Source: Hygrophila difformis
Taxonomy: Eukaryota; Streptophyta; Magnoliopsida; Lamiales; Acanthaceae
Direction of reading: 5' to 3'
NCBI GenBank assembly: GCA_030278955.1
Contig: JAOANR010000005.1
Span: 8,088,394-8,152,393 of the forward strand
Length of the DNA stretch: 64,000 bases
Shown: piece after piece, positions 54,750-64,000 of the stretch
Layout: every line of letters begins with the position of its first letter
How positions within the stretch are numbered: the stretch's first letter is position 1
The notes under the pieces: generated by a model
What the model was told of the DNA's origin: nothing
What the model saw: only the letters and a program-made list of their open reading frames with translations
The model's database searches: none
Translations under genes and position numbers: made by a program

Positions 54750-55620
54750 GTTTACTTTACTCTATGCATTTCCATCTCATCCACACAAGTCAGTGCAGTT
54801 CTCTTGTCTGTTGGCTTGAATGGAAGGAACTGCTCTTCGGTGATTCCAGCACCTTCCTGCAGAAATCAATTTAGTTGTGGATAAATCTACTAGGCAATAG
54901 TTATAAAGTGCTGGAAGTGGGAGTGAAAATGAAATACCTCCTTTGGATCTGCCAACATTGAAATGATCGCAGTGTCAATTGCATCTTGATTCTCCAACCT
55001 TGATGCTCTTGAGCCATCAAGACGACTGTGTCCTTGTCAACACCTTCGGAAAAAACCTGCTCAAACAACATGGCATCAGGCCCATTGGATGTAAGGTAAG
55101 AATCATTAAACAACACATTTTGCTTTATTTCTCAAAGCCATTTGGTCCATTCATCTTGACAATCATTACCTCAATCATGTTCTTGTCTACACTAAGATTG
55201 TTCGGAGTTAAGGTTCCAGTTTTGTCACTGCACAGGACATACATACTCGCCATTTCCTCAAATGCAGGCATTCTTTTCGCTATGGCTCCCTGAATTACAA
55301 AACTAAACAGTCTCATGTTGAGACCTGCCCCCTTACTTTACAAATGCATTATGTTATCTTAGCAGTGAGGTCGTGCTAACAACTACTTACTTGCTGGGAC
55401 AAGCAACGCGATCCTATAGCCATGGTAACAGAAAGAACAGTAGGCATTGCAATGCGAATTCCATCAATGAGCAACACAATAAGATGAGCAATGCCTGGGG
55501 AGTAAGGCCTCTCTTGGATGGCATATGTTACAATAATTTCAATCGCCATTCCAACTGCAATTGATCAGAAGTTCCAATGGCAGTCAAAACCTCGACATAC
55601 ATTAAATCATATCTTAGATC
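54750..55620 (-). pseudogene. Plasma-membrane H+-ATPase pseudogene, 5' exons of the split copy
   Basis: Minus-strand exons in order. They are EVLTAIGT (about 55600), [20 protein letters not shown] with [15 protein letters not shown] (about 55560-55390), and [20 protein letters not shown] with the phosphorylation motif [17 protein letters not shown] (55290-55170). Then come EGVDKDTVVLMAQEHQG (about 55050) and GAGITEEQFLPFKPTDKRTA (about 54850-54790). The catalytic DKTGT is kept, but frames shift (for example after VLMA) and exons are missing. The 3' exons of this copy resume at 24870, beyond the transposon nest (inference from order and strand). Confidence 0.8.
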
Positions 55621-55789
55621 TTAAAATGTCCAAACTGAGAGATTCTAATTGAGCTATTCTTGCCTGGGAGATTCTCGACTTTGTCCTGACTCCTCATTCC
55701 CTCCAAATCACACCATCACAAAGATAAAATTTTTGATCAATAACCTGCAAAGCATCACTTGAACAACACAAACATTCACTAGCACAAAA

Positions 55790-56935
55790 GCACAACAGAT
55801 GGATTCCATAAGAACGGAAAAACCCCTGAAACGTCTTTTACTAATAATGGGAACTCGAGTGTTATGCAAGAATATCACAAAACAAGAACAAAAAAAATAA
55901 ATAAATAAATAATCAATAAATCAAACAAATAAGCAGTATTGTGTAAAGAGAGTTAAACAGTGTTTAAGTTCATGGCACCAATCATCAATGTCTAGTTCTC
56001 TGAGATTGGCTAAGGACTCACCTTGCTGTTGAGAGTGTGGATTTCCTCATTTCCCTGAGCCCGAAATGTGCTGAAATCAGAATCCGGTTATTTTGTAGTA
56101 AAAATGTATTTGTTCCACAGTCTTACATACCAGGGAAAACACCAGCACCCATCTGCATTCTCACCCATCTGCATTCTCAATAACTCATCAATGGGTAGAA
56201 CTGCATTGGCTCATCATTCACATTGAGAAACGAAGATGAAGGGAAGGGTACATGTTTGTGCCCATACCCAGCCGTCTTCCACTCTCCTTAGCAATTGCCA
56301 ATTGATCACCTATGTAGTTTTCCAACGGGTATAACTTTTATTTCTTTAAAAATAAATGTGTAAACAGAATAGAAGAGTTTTTCAATGAAGCAAAAGAATC
56401 AATTTGGATTGTCTCAATCTTGAATGTATGTTATGCCATGAATTTTGACTATATCTCTTCTGACTAAGCTGAACAAGAAACCAAATTACACAATAATTAT
56501 GCATAATACATCTACTAAAGTTCGGCCCAATGCTTTCAACCTGGATCCAGTTAGCCAACCTCTTGTGCTTCTGTTGTCCTGCTCCTTTGATCATCAGCTG
56601 CTTCATGTCTTTGATAATTTCCATTGTAAAGAATTCATGCTTGCTATTTGAAGAAAAGAAAAAGTTACATATGTGAACATTGCAATGAAATGATATTACA
56701 TAGTCTATATCTGTTTTGCTTTCTGGATGAGTAATTGAGTACTGGTACTTAACAGCTTATCATTTTGACACACACACCGAGATAAATGGTTACTCTAATC
56801 GTTTCAGCAGTATCATGGAGTGGAAGATCAAATAAATGGAGAAGGGCGATGAATTCCCAAGTACCACCAGCACTGTCCTTGTTGTCACCAGGTTCCTCTC
56901 CGGGAGCCTTTGTCGCCTGGTGAAATGAGAACAAT
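55790..56935 (-). pseudogene. Second H+-ATPase pseudogene copy, rearranged
   Basis: Lies upstream (on the minus strand) of the copy at 54750-55620. It has [20 protein letters not shown] and [16 protein letters not shown] (about 56870-56755), and [20 protein letters not shown] (about 56330-56250). Then come DELLRMQMGAGVFPG (about 56190-56130) and EEIHTLNSK before GTGAGT (about 56050-56020), like the regulatory C-terminus of the pump. Segment 55795-55860 matches 23330-23400 near the 3' end of the other copy. Stops, missing transmembrane exons and an odd order show it is dead. Two overlapping exon sets prove at least two gene copies. Confidence 0.75.
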
Positions 56936-58020
56936 TCCTACTCAAATCACTACAACATTAATTCGACATATCAGCCCAAATGAACTTTGACGCCCTTCAT
57001 ATGGAGATTGGACTGCATCGTTTGTTCCTACCATCTGAAGCATGGACAACTTGAGAAAACCAGAGTCATGATTCAACAAAATTCCGTGACCATGGCTTGA
57101 ACAGGCAGAAAACTGTATCAAAAGTTGGAGAATGCCTGAATATGGACACACCACTGGGAGAAAATAACACAGAGGGCATCTTGAATAATAAGAGAGAGAA
57201 TACAATCGAGTCAAGAAGGGAAGCACCGACCTGATTTTTCAGAACAGATGCTATGAATGCAGGATTAGGAATACATTTACTTGCAAGCCCCATAAAAGTC
57301 ACCAAAACATCTAAAACTGAAAAACTCTAACCAACAGAAATTCAATAGAAGAAATTTCACAAGTCTCCAGCTTCGTCACACCAGAATACTTTCATAAAGT
57401 TGTTGCCCTTTCCCTCCCAAATTGACTCTTGAAAAAGTTGTCAATCTTGCTGCAAGCACCCACATTTATACTTCAACCAAAAATCATAGATATCAAGATG
57501 ACGGATTCATACCTTAGAGATGGTAATAATGCCGAATGAATGTGAATCGAACTGAAAATTCTTCATCCAAGAAAACATCGCAGAAACCCTAAAAATAAAA
57601 AGAATGTGCCGTAGAAATACGCCACCGGATTTCATTTAAATCATTTTGGGCTTTTAGCCGTTGCAAAAAAAATATCCACAAAATTTAAAACCGAAAAGTT
57701 TCCTTATTTCTGAATTGAAATACGCTAGTTGTTTAAAATAAATATCTTCACGTACAAGAATATGAATATATGGTAATTAATTCTAAAATCCCAAAATCTT
57801 ACTACCATAATTGAGAATGCACAAAAAGGCAACATTCTGCTTATAAATGTGTAGCCCCCACACAACACAAGACAAGTCACATTATTTGCATTCTTTCGTC
57901 TTTCATTTCATTTCATGAAATATCCAACATCAATCAATATACTCTTCTATTTCCTTCTATGACCCATCCTCCACCGGATTCTTTTTCCATTTTGTATCCC
58001 TCCAACTGAAAGAGGGATAC
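56936..58020. other. Intergenic, possibly decayed gene sequence
   Basis: No domain recognised. An open frame on the minus strand at about 57305-57226 (GLASKCIPNPAFIASVLKNQ) could be an exon of the neighbouring pseudogene locus, but I cannot support that. Nothing else seen. Confidence 0.35.
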
Positions 58021-58500
58021 GAAATTGAACGTCGCTTTGAAATCGAAGAGGCCGCCGTCTATTACGCCTGAGGGTGCTTCCGCCGCCACCACTGTCTGTC
58101 AGCCGCCGCGCGCCTCCCTCCGCCGCTGCTACCTCCCAAAAGCCAGGTCGAACACTTCTTCATTTCCCCATTTTGTTTGGCCAATTAGCCGCTTTTCGTA
58201 GTTTTGATCCCATTCAAATTGCAGTAACACATATATATGGCATCGGTTTTATTGCACCAGAGTCATACAAGCTATCCGGTTTGCAAACATTGTATGAATT
58301 TGTGTTGTAAGTGGTTTTTGCTTCAAGTGTTGAATTCACACTGCATAACTATTATGCTGATTAACTCTTCACCTGGTTATCAGAGCTTTACATGAAAATT
58401 TGCTGAAGATCCTCAAGGTGTTGGATTTGGGGGTCCAATCAACTAACAGGGATGGTACCGGCTGAGATTGGAAACATATCAGGCCTTCAGGAAATGTTTG
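58021..58500 (+). pseudogene. LRR-type gene remnant
   Basis: Plus strand. At 58190-58310 a frame gives IAVTHIYGIGFIAPE and YKLSGLQTLYEF. These resemble the opening leucine-rich repeats of LRR receptor kinases (a VTHL.IY...G.IPEEL-like pattern). At about 58430-58495 comes NQLTGMVPAEIGNISGLQEM, a clear plant LRR, with VLDLG just before it in another frame. A proline/serine-rich possible first exon (58021-58143) precedes them. No kinase domain was found nearby. A frameshift lies between VLDLG and NQLTG. Likely a decayed LRR receptor gene; confidence is modest. Confidence 0.45.
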
Positions 58501-61500
58501 TTTGAAATGATCATTGGTTGAATTGATACATTAGTAGAATTAAACATTCTTCGTCTTGTGTCATTTATGTTTCCTCTCACCAGTTTTTATGTTTGGTTTG
58601 CTTCTTCAGCTTGTTTGGATGTCTTTTTAGATATTTTAAGACATCGAATATGATGAATATGATACGTATTGTAAAATTATAAGGAAAGAGCCAATTATAG
58701 TCCAGACCCTGCATTATCTTTGGTTTTCTGCCACGGGGCCACCATTTCATGCCATTTACACCTATGATCTATGTGGTCGTTATCTGGTTCCTGCATATTA
58801 AGAATCATGTCACCTTGTACTTCAGGAAGCTCAGAAATTGCTCTAACCAGTGTACAAAATCCTCAAGGCCTTGGCAGAGTATCAGGCGACATTCACATCT
58901 TACTCAACAATCCGTGGTTTTTGTATAATCTAATTGTTATTTTTTTTGTAACATCTAGGGTCATTTCAAATTCTATCCTCACAATCTACTACCAAACACT
59001 TTCAGGTCTGTTGATTTGTTATTTGGAACAGACGTTGTTTGTCTGGATAATGGATGTTGCTTCCTGGTTTCAGAGATATTACCATGTGATAAATTAAAGT
59101 TTGTAAGAAGATTGTAACGGTTTGCATTCCCTTTTTTGGCTCCTGTTTTTGTGACTTTTCCCTCTTCATGCAGTTTTATGTGGATAATTCAATCTGGTTC
59201 TGATATTATTGTTGGTTCAGGGAAGAGCTTGGTGAAGCCATCGAAGGTGACCAAGGAGATGAACGCCGAGAAAGTATTCTATTTCAGTTTTAGCTTATGT
59301 GTGTTGTTTTGGGATTCAGTTTACATGCTTTAAATTTCATAATTTGTTTCCCTTCTGAGTAATTCAGATGGCTGTACTGATTACACATTGAGATATTGTT
59401 TGATGGGTTTTTGTTTTGGGTGTGTAAAGTTCTGTTGAATGTTGCTTTTAGTTTTCCTCTCTGCTTGTTCGAACTGGAGAATTACTTGGTTGTTTCAAGA
59501 AAAAGTAACAATGCCTAGAAGCTTAAAAAATATTAAGAATGTATTATGCTGTTAGGCAATTTCACTTTTTCCATTGATGTCTTCTGTTTCGCTTGAATTT
59601 AGAGAGATGCAGCAGATAATTTCTATCCTTTATCCATACATTCTTACTGATTCTTGTTACTGAAATCAAATAATTTCTTTTTGTTTGACAGTATTCGAGT
59701 TTGTGGAGGAGCCATTGAACAATGTAAAACTATTAATGGAAAAAGCAAGGTCAAGTTCGAGATCATGAGGTTGAAGTTGAAAGAAGGGATAGATTATGTG
59801 CCTGAGTTCGTAAGTGCTCTGCCTTTCAACAGTACTGTGTTTCTACTTTCTGGTGGATTATTAAAATCTTACTTCCCAAATCTGCAGGTTGATTAATTTT
59901 TTCATAGTGGTGGCTGTATTAATCCTTACCCAATCCTTGTTTCATTTATGCAGAAGTACTGTAATTCTGAAGTTTGCTTCAAGTGAGAGAGTTGATCATA
60001 ATTCTGGTACGCGAACTAATTTCGCAATAAAAGAGACTCTGTGCCATGTATAACTTCTTTGTCCAAAATCATGTGGCCTAGGAGTTTACATTATCTACAT
60101 TTTAGCTAACTTTGAGCAGTTTTTCCTAAGAAATCCTGATTGATCGAAGTACATTGCATAAACAAATGTATTATTTAATTGCGATGTTTATTATTTAATA
60201 CCGTTTTATGCAAGTCAGCGATGTGTTCTAAAGAGGAATCACTACTACATATGGGATGTAAACTGGGTTGGGGGTGCGCCTTACAATTTTTTTCTTCTAT
60301 TTGTGGTGAGAAAAATTATTTTTGACTCCGTTCACCCTTCACCCTTCTCTGTTCTTTTGACTGAATCTCAAAACTATAAATAAATCTTTTCTCATGTAAT
60401 TGGAGGAAGTTCTTTTTGAGTTTTGTGTTCAATTAGAGTTTAGCAAATGAATTATTCTTGTGTCTGTGTTCTTGTTTTCTTAGTAGATATCTCCTTAGTC
60501 ATCCTCTATACAAATATTCTGTTTCTAACAGTCTAACTTCAGATAGGAATATCACACATAAATTGATAAATATGGTTATTGAAGTTTGTTCAAGCCTCTG
60601 AATGTATGGATGCAGCAGAATATAATTGTTTCTCTTTATCTTTTACTGAATGGGCCTTGGGCAGAGCCATATACAACTCAGCTTTATACAGGTAGACATT
60701 GTAAGATAAGGATGAGGATCTTCCAAATCTAGTTAGTATGAGTGTATCTTTATGCTTTGTTTTATGGATTTATGATGACAATACAAATATATGGGTTCTT
60801 CTAAGTGGGATCTTTTGGTTCATTTTAATGTATTATTTGGGATCCATGCATGGACATGTATGTGGCTTCCTTACATTTGCTTTTACTAACGAGGATTACA
60901 CACCAGAGCTATATATGAATTGAAGGTTCCTTATACCTGAATATTAATTGGCAAAACTTAATTGCCAATTAATATGGCGAGAGTTCTTTATAGTCTGTAG
61001 TAGCATTGGTTTCTTTGATTATAACTTCATTGCTACTTTTAATGTATGAAAACTGACTTATAATAATGGTTATAATGCTTCTACAGCTGTACAGTTTTTT
61101 TAAACCAGTTATGGATACTGTCATTCTGCTTCCTGGTTTCATAAAGTTTTTCCGACAAGCTGGGAATCATACCATCTCACCTGGGAGGCTGGGAATCACA
61201 TTCTTGGCTTTTGGTATTATTCCTTGTGTTAATAGTCCTTGAGCGCCCTCCATATTATTCCTGCATTCTTAATTTCTTATATCTGTAATATTTACTACAT
61301 TTACTACAGCTACCATTTCTTGTTGCAGTTTTGAATCTAGCTTTGGGGCTGAGTCTGCTACATTTCGTATTTATGCATATATCATTACTGCTGAGTAACA
61401 CAACTTCAGTAGAAGTACTGGAAATATCAGAATTGGCATTAATATCATTACTACATTTAGTTGGAGATTAATATCCACTGTATAATTTGCATAATTTCAT

Positions 61501-63138
61501 ATTGTTTTAGAAAATTTCTCATATCTGATTAGATACCAACTTACTTGTATTTAAAAATGGAGACATTTTTTGGGCTACCAGTAAGCAACAAGATGGACAC
61601 TGTTTTGGAGAAACACTAAAATACATGGATTTACTATTTGGAGAAAGAATGTCCTTCCACTGGATAAGTATGTGCTACAGAAGCTCATCCTTTTCCTGTT
61701 ATTGATAATGCTGGAAGAAAAAATGATGATTCCATTAAGACGGCTTGAGCTGGATTTTCAGATTGACTGGCCTTAGGTGGTATTTGAAAGAAAGTACCGT
61801 CATACCCATTGGCCTGTAATGAGTTTGGACTTTTAAATGCAGACCTTTTTGTGGTTCTCTTGAGCTTGTCGTCATAGATTTTGAATATGTATTTTATGAA
61901 TGTACTTAGACTGCACGAGGAAACTTTACATATCAATAGTTAAAGGGCAATACTGTAATAGGATGCTCAAGCTCCTGGAAATGGTTTTACTACATTTGAC
62001 AACCTAGGGTACATTTTTGCATACTATTTACACTTCCAGGATTGTATGATTTACATGCAAATTGTAACACATATTTTGCTCTTCGTGTCACCTCTAGAAG
62101 AACACAATATTGATTGCTGCGACTGTTAGAAATCTGTAAATGTTGCGATTGTTGAAATCTTAAAAAGCTGCCTTTGTATTGCCCTAGGTCTGCTCAAATC
62201 ATATTAAGGTTATATTTTTTCTAGCTCAAGCCTTGAACTTGATCAGCTTAGTTGAAGAAACAAGTGGATCTCCATCTCGTATGACTTCAAAGTCATCTAT
62301 CTATTTTGGTGTCCTCTGCATTTACTACAAGTGTGAGACTGTTATCTCTGAATTTTTTGCCTGGGGGAAAGTGATGATCAGATATGTCCCCCAGAGATAA
62401 TATTGATTCACTCAAGTGAAAGTTTTCGATTTTAGGTTGAGGATATTTACTTATATTATTATCATCACCATCATTATCAGCATCATTTGCTTATGTTATC
62501 CTCCATCTAATTTTCAAATTCGCACCTGATGTTTCGAGTAGCTCCTGTATTCAATCAGGTAGAATGATTAACTTCAGCGCCTTCTTTTCTGAACATCTGT
62601 TAGTTTGAAACTTCACATGGATGGTGACTCTCTTCTCTGATTTTACTGTGCAGCTTGAGATCAAATATAGTATCAGTTATTTGATTGGTGATCCAAAGTA
62701 TTCTTTGGAGCCTATGAAGGTGATGGAACACATAGATCATAATAGTACTAGTCTAATCTTGTAAACTTATTTATTTGGTTTTTCAGATCATCAATGATAT
62801 ATGTTTGTCTATTTTTATACATTCATCAGTTTGTATGTCCAGGCATTCGAAAATAATGACACAGGTTCATCTAAAACCAACTCAAGACATCATGATCGAA
62901 TGAATCCGATGGGAAAACCAAAGAAATGAAGAACACAGACACATGCTGCTTCCGGCCTATGTAATCCATTCACATCCACGATTACATACACCACTACACT
63001 TGTTGCAACAATTGGGGCTTTGATCTTTCTCGTTCAGGTGTAGTAAATTCCTCTCCACAGACGTGTAAAGTTGCAAATATGTTGCCAAATTTTTTAAATT
63101 TTTTCATGTCATACCAATATACACTGTACCATTCATTT
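58501..63138. other. 4.6-kb stretch with unassigned exon-like fragments
   Basis: AT-rich with T-rich, intron-like sequence on the plus strand. Short possible exons include GKSLVKPSKVTKEMNAEK (about 59221-59274), KSKVKFEIMRLKLKEGIDYV (about 59740-59800) and LEIKYSISYLIGDPKYSLEP (about 62656-62715). I recognise no domain and cannot join them into one frame. This may be a gene with many introns, a relic of the LRR gene upstream, or nothing. A perfect hairpin at 60941-60975 is the only clear structure. Confidence 0.35.
60941..60975. repeat. Perfect 14-bp inverted repeat (hairpin)
   Basis: ATATTAATTGGCAA (60941-60954) is the exact complement of TTGCCAATTAATAT (60962-60975), with a 7-base loop. 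It is isolated in AT-rich sequence and has no TSD. Chance is possible but unlikely for a perfect arm of this length. Confidence 0.7.
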
Positions 63139-64000
63139 TCACTGGAATAATTTATTAAGACCCCAATTGTGCTGCAGCTTGTTCTCCCTCAAATGCTCCA
63201 ATTGTGATGATACTTCTTTCATATTCGGTCTCTTCTCAGCCTTCAGCCTCAGGCAACTGTAGGCTAGCTTCGCCACCGCAATGATCTCCTCCTTCTCCCC
63301 TTCGTATCCCACCGACTTCTCCACAATCTCGAAAAGCCGATCTTCCTTCATTGCTGATCTGAACCTCTGCGCTAACCCTACATCGTCCTCCGACACTGCC
63401 ATTTCACCCGTGAGTATTTCTGCCACGACTACTCCAAATGCATAAACGTCGCTCTTATCGTTGAGCCTTCCGGTCTTGAAGTACTGTGGATCTATGTAGC
63501 CGAATGTGCCTCCCACCATTGTGGTCAGGTGAGTTCTGTCTATTGATACTGATCGTGAAAGTCCAAAATCGGACAGCACTGCCTTGTAATTTTGATCGAG
63601 CAGTATGTTGTTCGACTTAATGTCTCTGTGGAAAATGGCAGTGGTGGCGGAGGAGTGTAGATACGCCAGTGCATCTGCGACCTCAGCTACGATCCGGAGG
63701 CGATTCTCCCACGAAAAGGTAGACTCTTCACCCTCGTGATTGTGGAGATTGTGCGAGAGGGTGCCATTTGGTACGTATTCGTATACTAGCAACGGAATTT
63801 CAGTCTCCAAACAGCAGCCGTATAATTTGACAATGTGCCTGTGGTGTATCTGTGATAGGATGAGTACTTCATTGATGAATTGGTTAATCTCTCTTTGATT
63901 CTCCATCACGTTTGCTTTCTTTACAGCGATGATTATTCCATTCGATAGCATTCCTTTGAATACAGTGCCGGCTCCTCCTTTACCAATGATTCGACTTTTG
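63139..64000 (-). CDS. WAKL receptor kinase paralogue, 3' part (partial)
   Basis: Kinase exon of a second wall-associated-kinase-like gene, cut at its 5' side by the window end. It opens within the P-loop (SRIIGKGGAGTVFKGM) and has the catalytic Lys in IAVKKANVM, HRDIKSNNILLD and DFGLSRSVSID. The activation-segment end is GTFGYIDPQYFKTGRLNDKS, followed by a full C-lobe to LFQ and a stop at 63139. All kinase motifs are intact. It is closely similar to the gene at 20411-22654 (FINEVLILSQI, YGCCLETEIPLLVYEY) but differs throughout, so it is a paralogue and not a recent copy. The pair lies in opposite orientation, about 40 kb apart, 3' ends facing each other. Confidence 0.9.
   Translation of the reverse strand, partial: KSRIIGKGGAGTVFKGMLSNGIIIAVKKANVMENQREINQFINEVLILSQIHHRHIVKLYGCCLETEIPLLVYEYVPNGTLSHNLHNHEGEESTFSWENRLRIVAEVADALAYLHSSATTAIFHRDIKSNNILLDQNYKAVLSDFGLSRSVSIDRTHLTTMVGGTFGYIDPQYFKTGRLNDKSDVYAFGVVVAEILTGEMAVSEDDVGLAQRFRSAMKEDRLFEIVEKSVGYEGEKEEIIAVAKLAYSCLRLKAEKRPNMKEVSSQLEHLRENKLQHNWGLNKLFQ

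Overview
This is nuclear DNA from a flowering plant, most likely a eudicot. It has split genes with GT-AG introns, plant-specific receptor kinases, plasma-membrane H+-ATPase relics, plant LTR retrotransposons (including Tekay/Del-type chromoviruses), hAT elements, and Stowaway and PIF/Harbinger-like MITEs. The background is AT-rich. No RNA gene, CRISPR array or prokaryotic operon was seen. No searches could be run: identities are by eye, and ends are exact only where target-site duplications (TSDs) or splice sites are quoted.

Layout. (1) 1-4.66 kb: three short palindromes, then a 3.8-kb gag-only LTR retrotransposon (TR-GAG-like) with LTRs that look identical. (2) 5.1-18.0 kb: a large imperfect inverted repeat centred at about 15.59 kb. 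Its right arm is 2.4 kb. Its left arm is swollen to 10.5 kb by a second gag-only element (minus strand) and by a four-level nest: MITE inside solo LTR inside Stowaway inside PIF/Harbinger-like element. (3) 18.1-19.0 kb: a TRIM-like element inside a MITE, then a Stowaway. (4) 20.4-22.65 kb: an apparently intact three-exon wall-associated-kinase-like (WAKL) receptor kinase gene. (5) 23.3-56.9 kb: fragments of plasma-membrane H+-ATPase genes in at least two rearranged minus-strand copies. One copy is split by about 28-30 kb of nested transposons: Tekay element A, with Tekay B, Tekay D and two related hAT elements inside it. (6) 58-63 kb: weak LRR-like exon remnants and sequence I cannot assign. 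(7) 63.1-64 kb: the 3' part of a second WAKL gene on the minus strand, cut by the window edge.

How it fits together. The host genes that look functional are the two WAKL paralogues, in opposite orientation about 40 kb apart. Most of the rest is mobile DNA and relics. The Tekay copies carry stops, frameshifts and deletions in gag and pol and cannot be autonomous. By contrast, the two gag-only elements have intact gag ORFs and nearly identical LTRs, so they are young and would need pol supplied by another element. All three Tekay copies keep a small coiled-coil ORF between the primer-binding site and gag. That ORF, the gag-only pair with shared internal signals but unrelated LTRs, and the large inverted repeat are the most interesting items.
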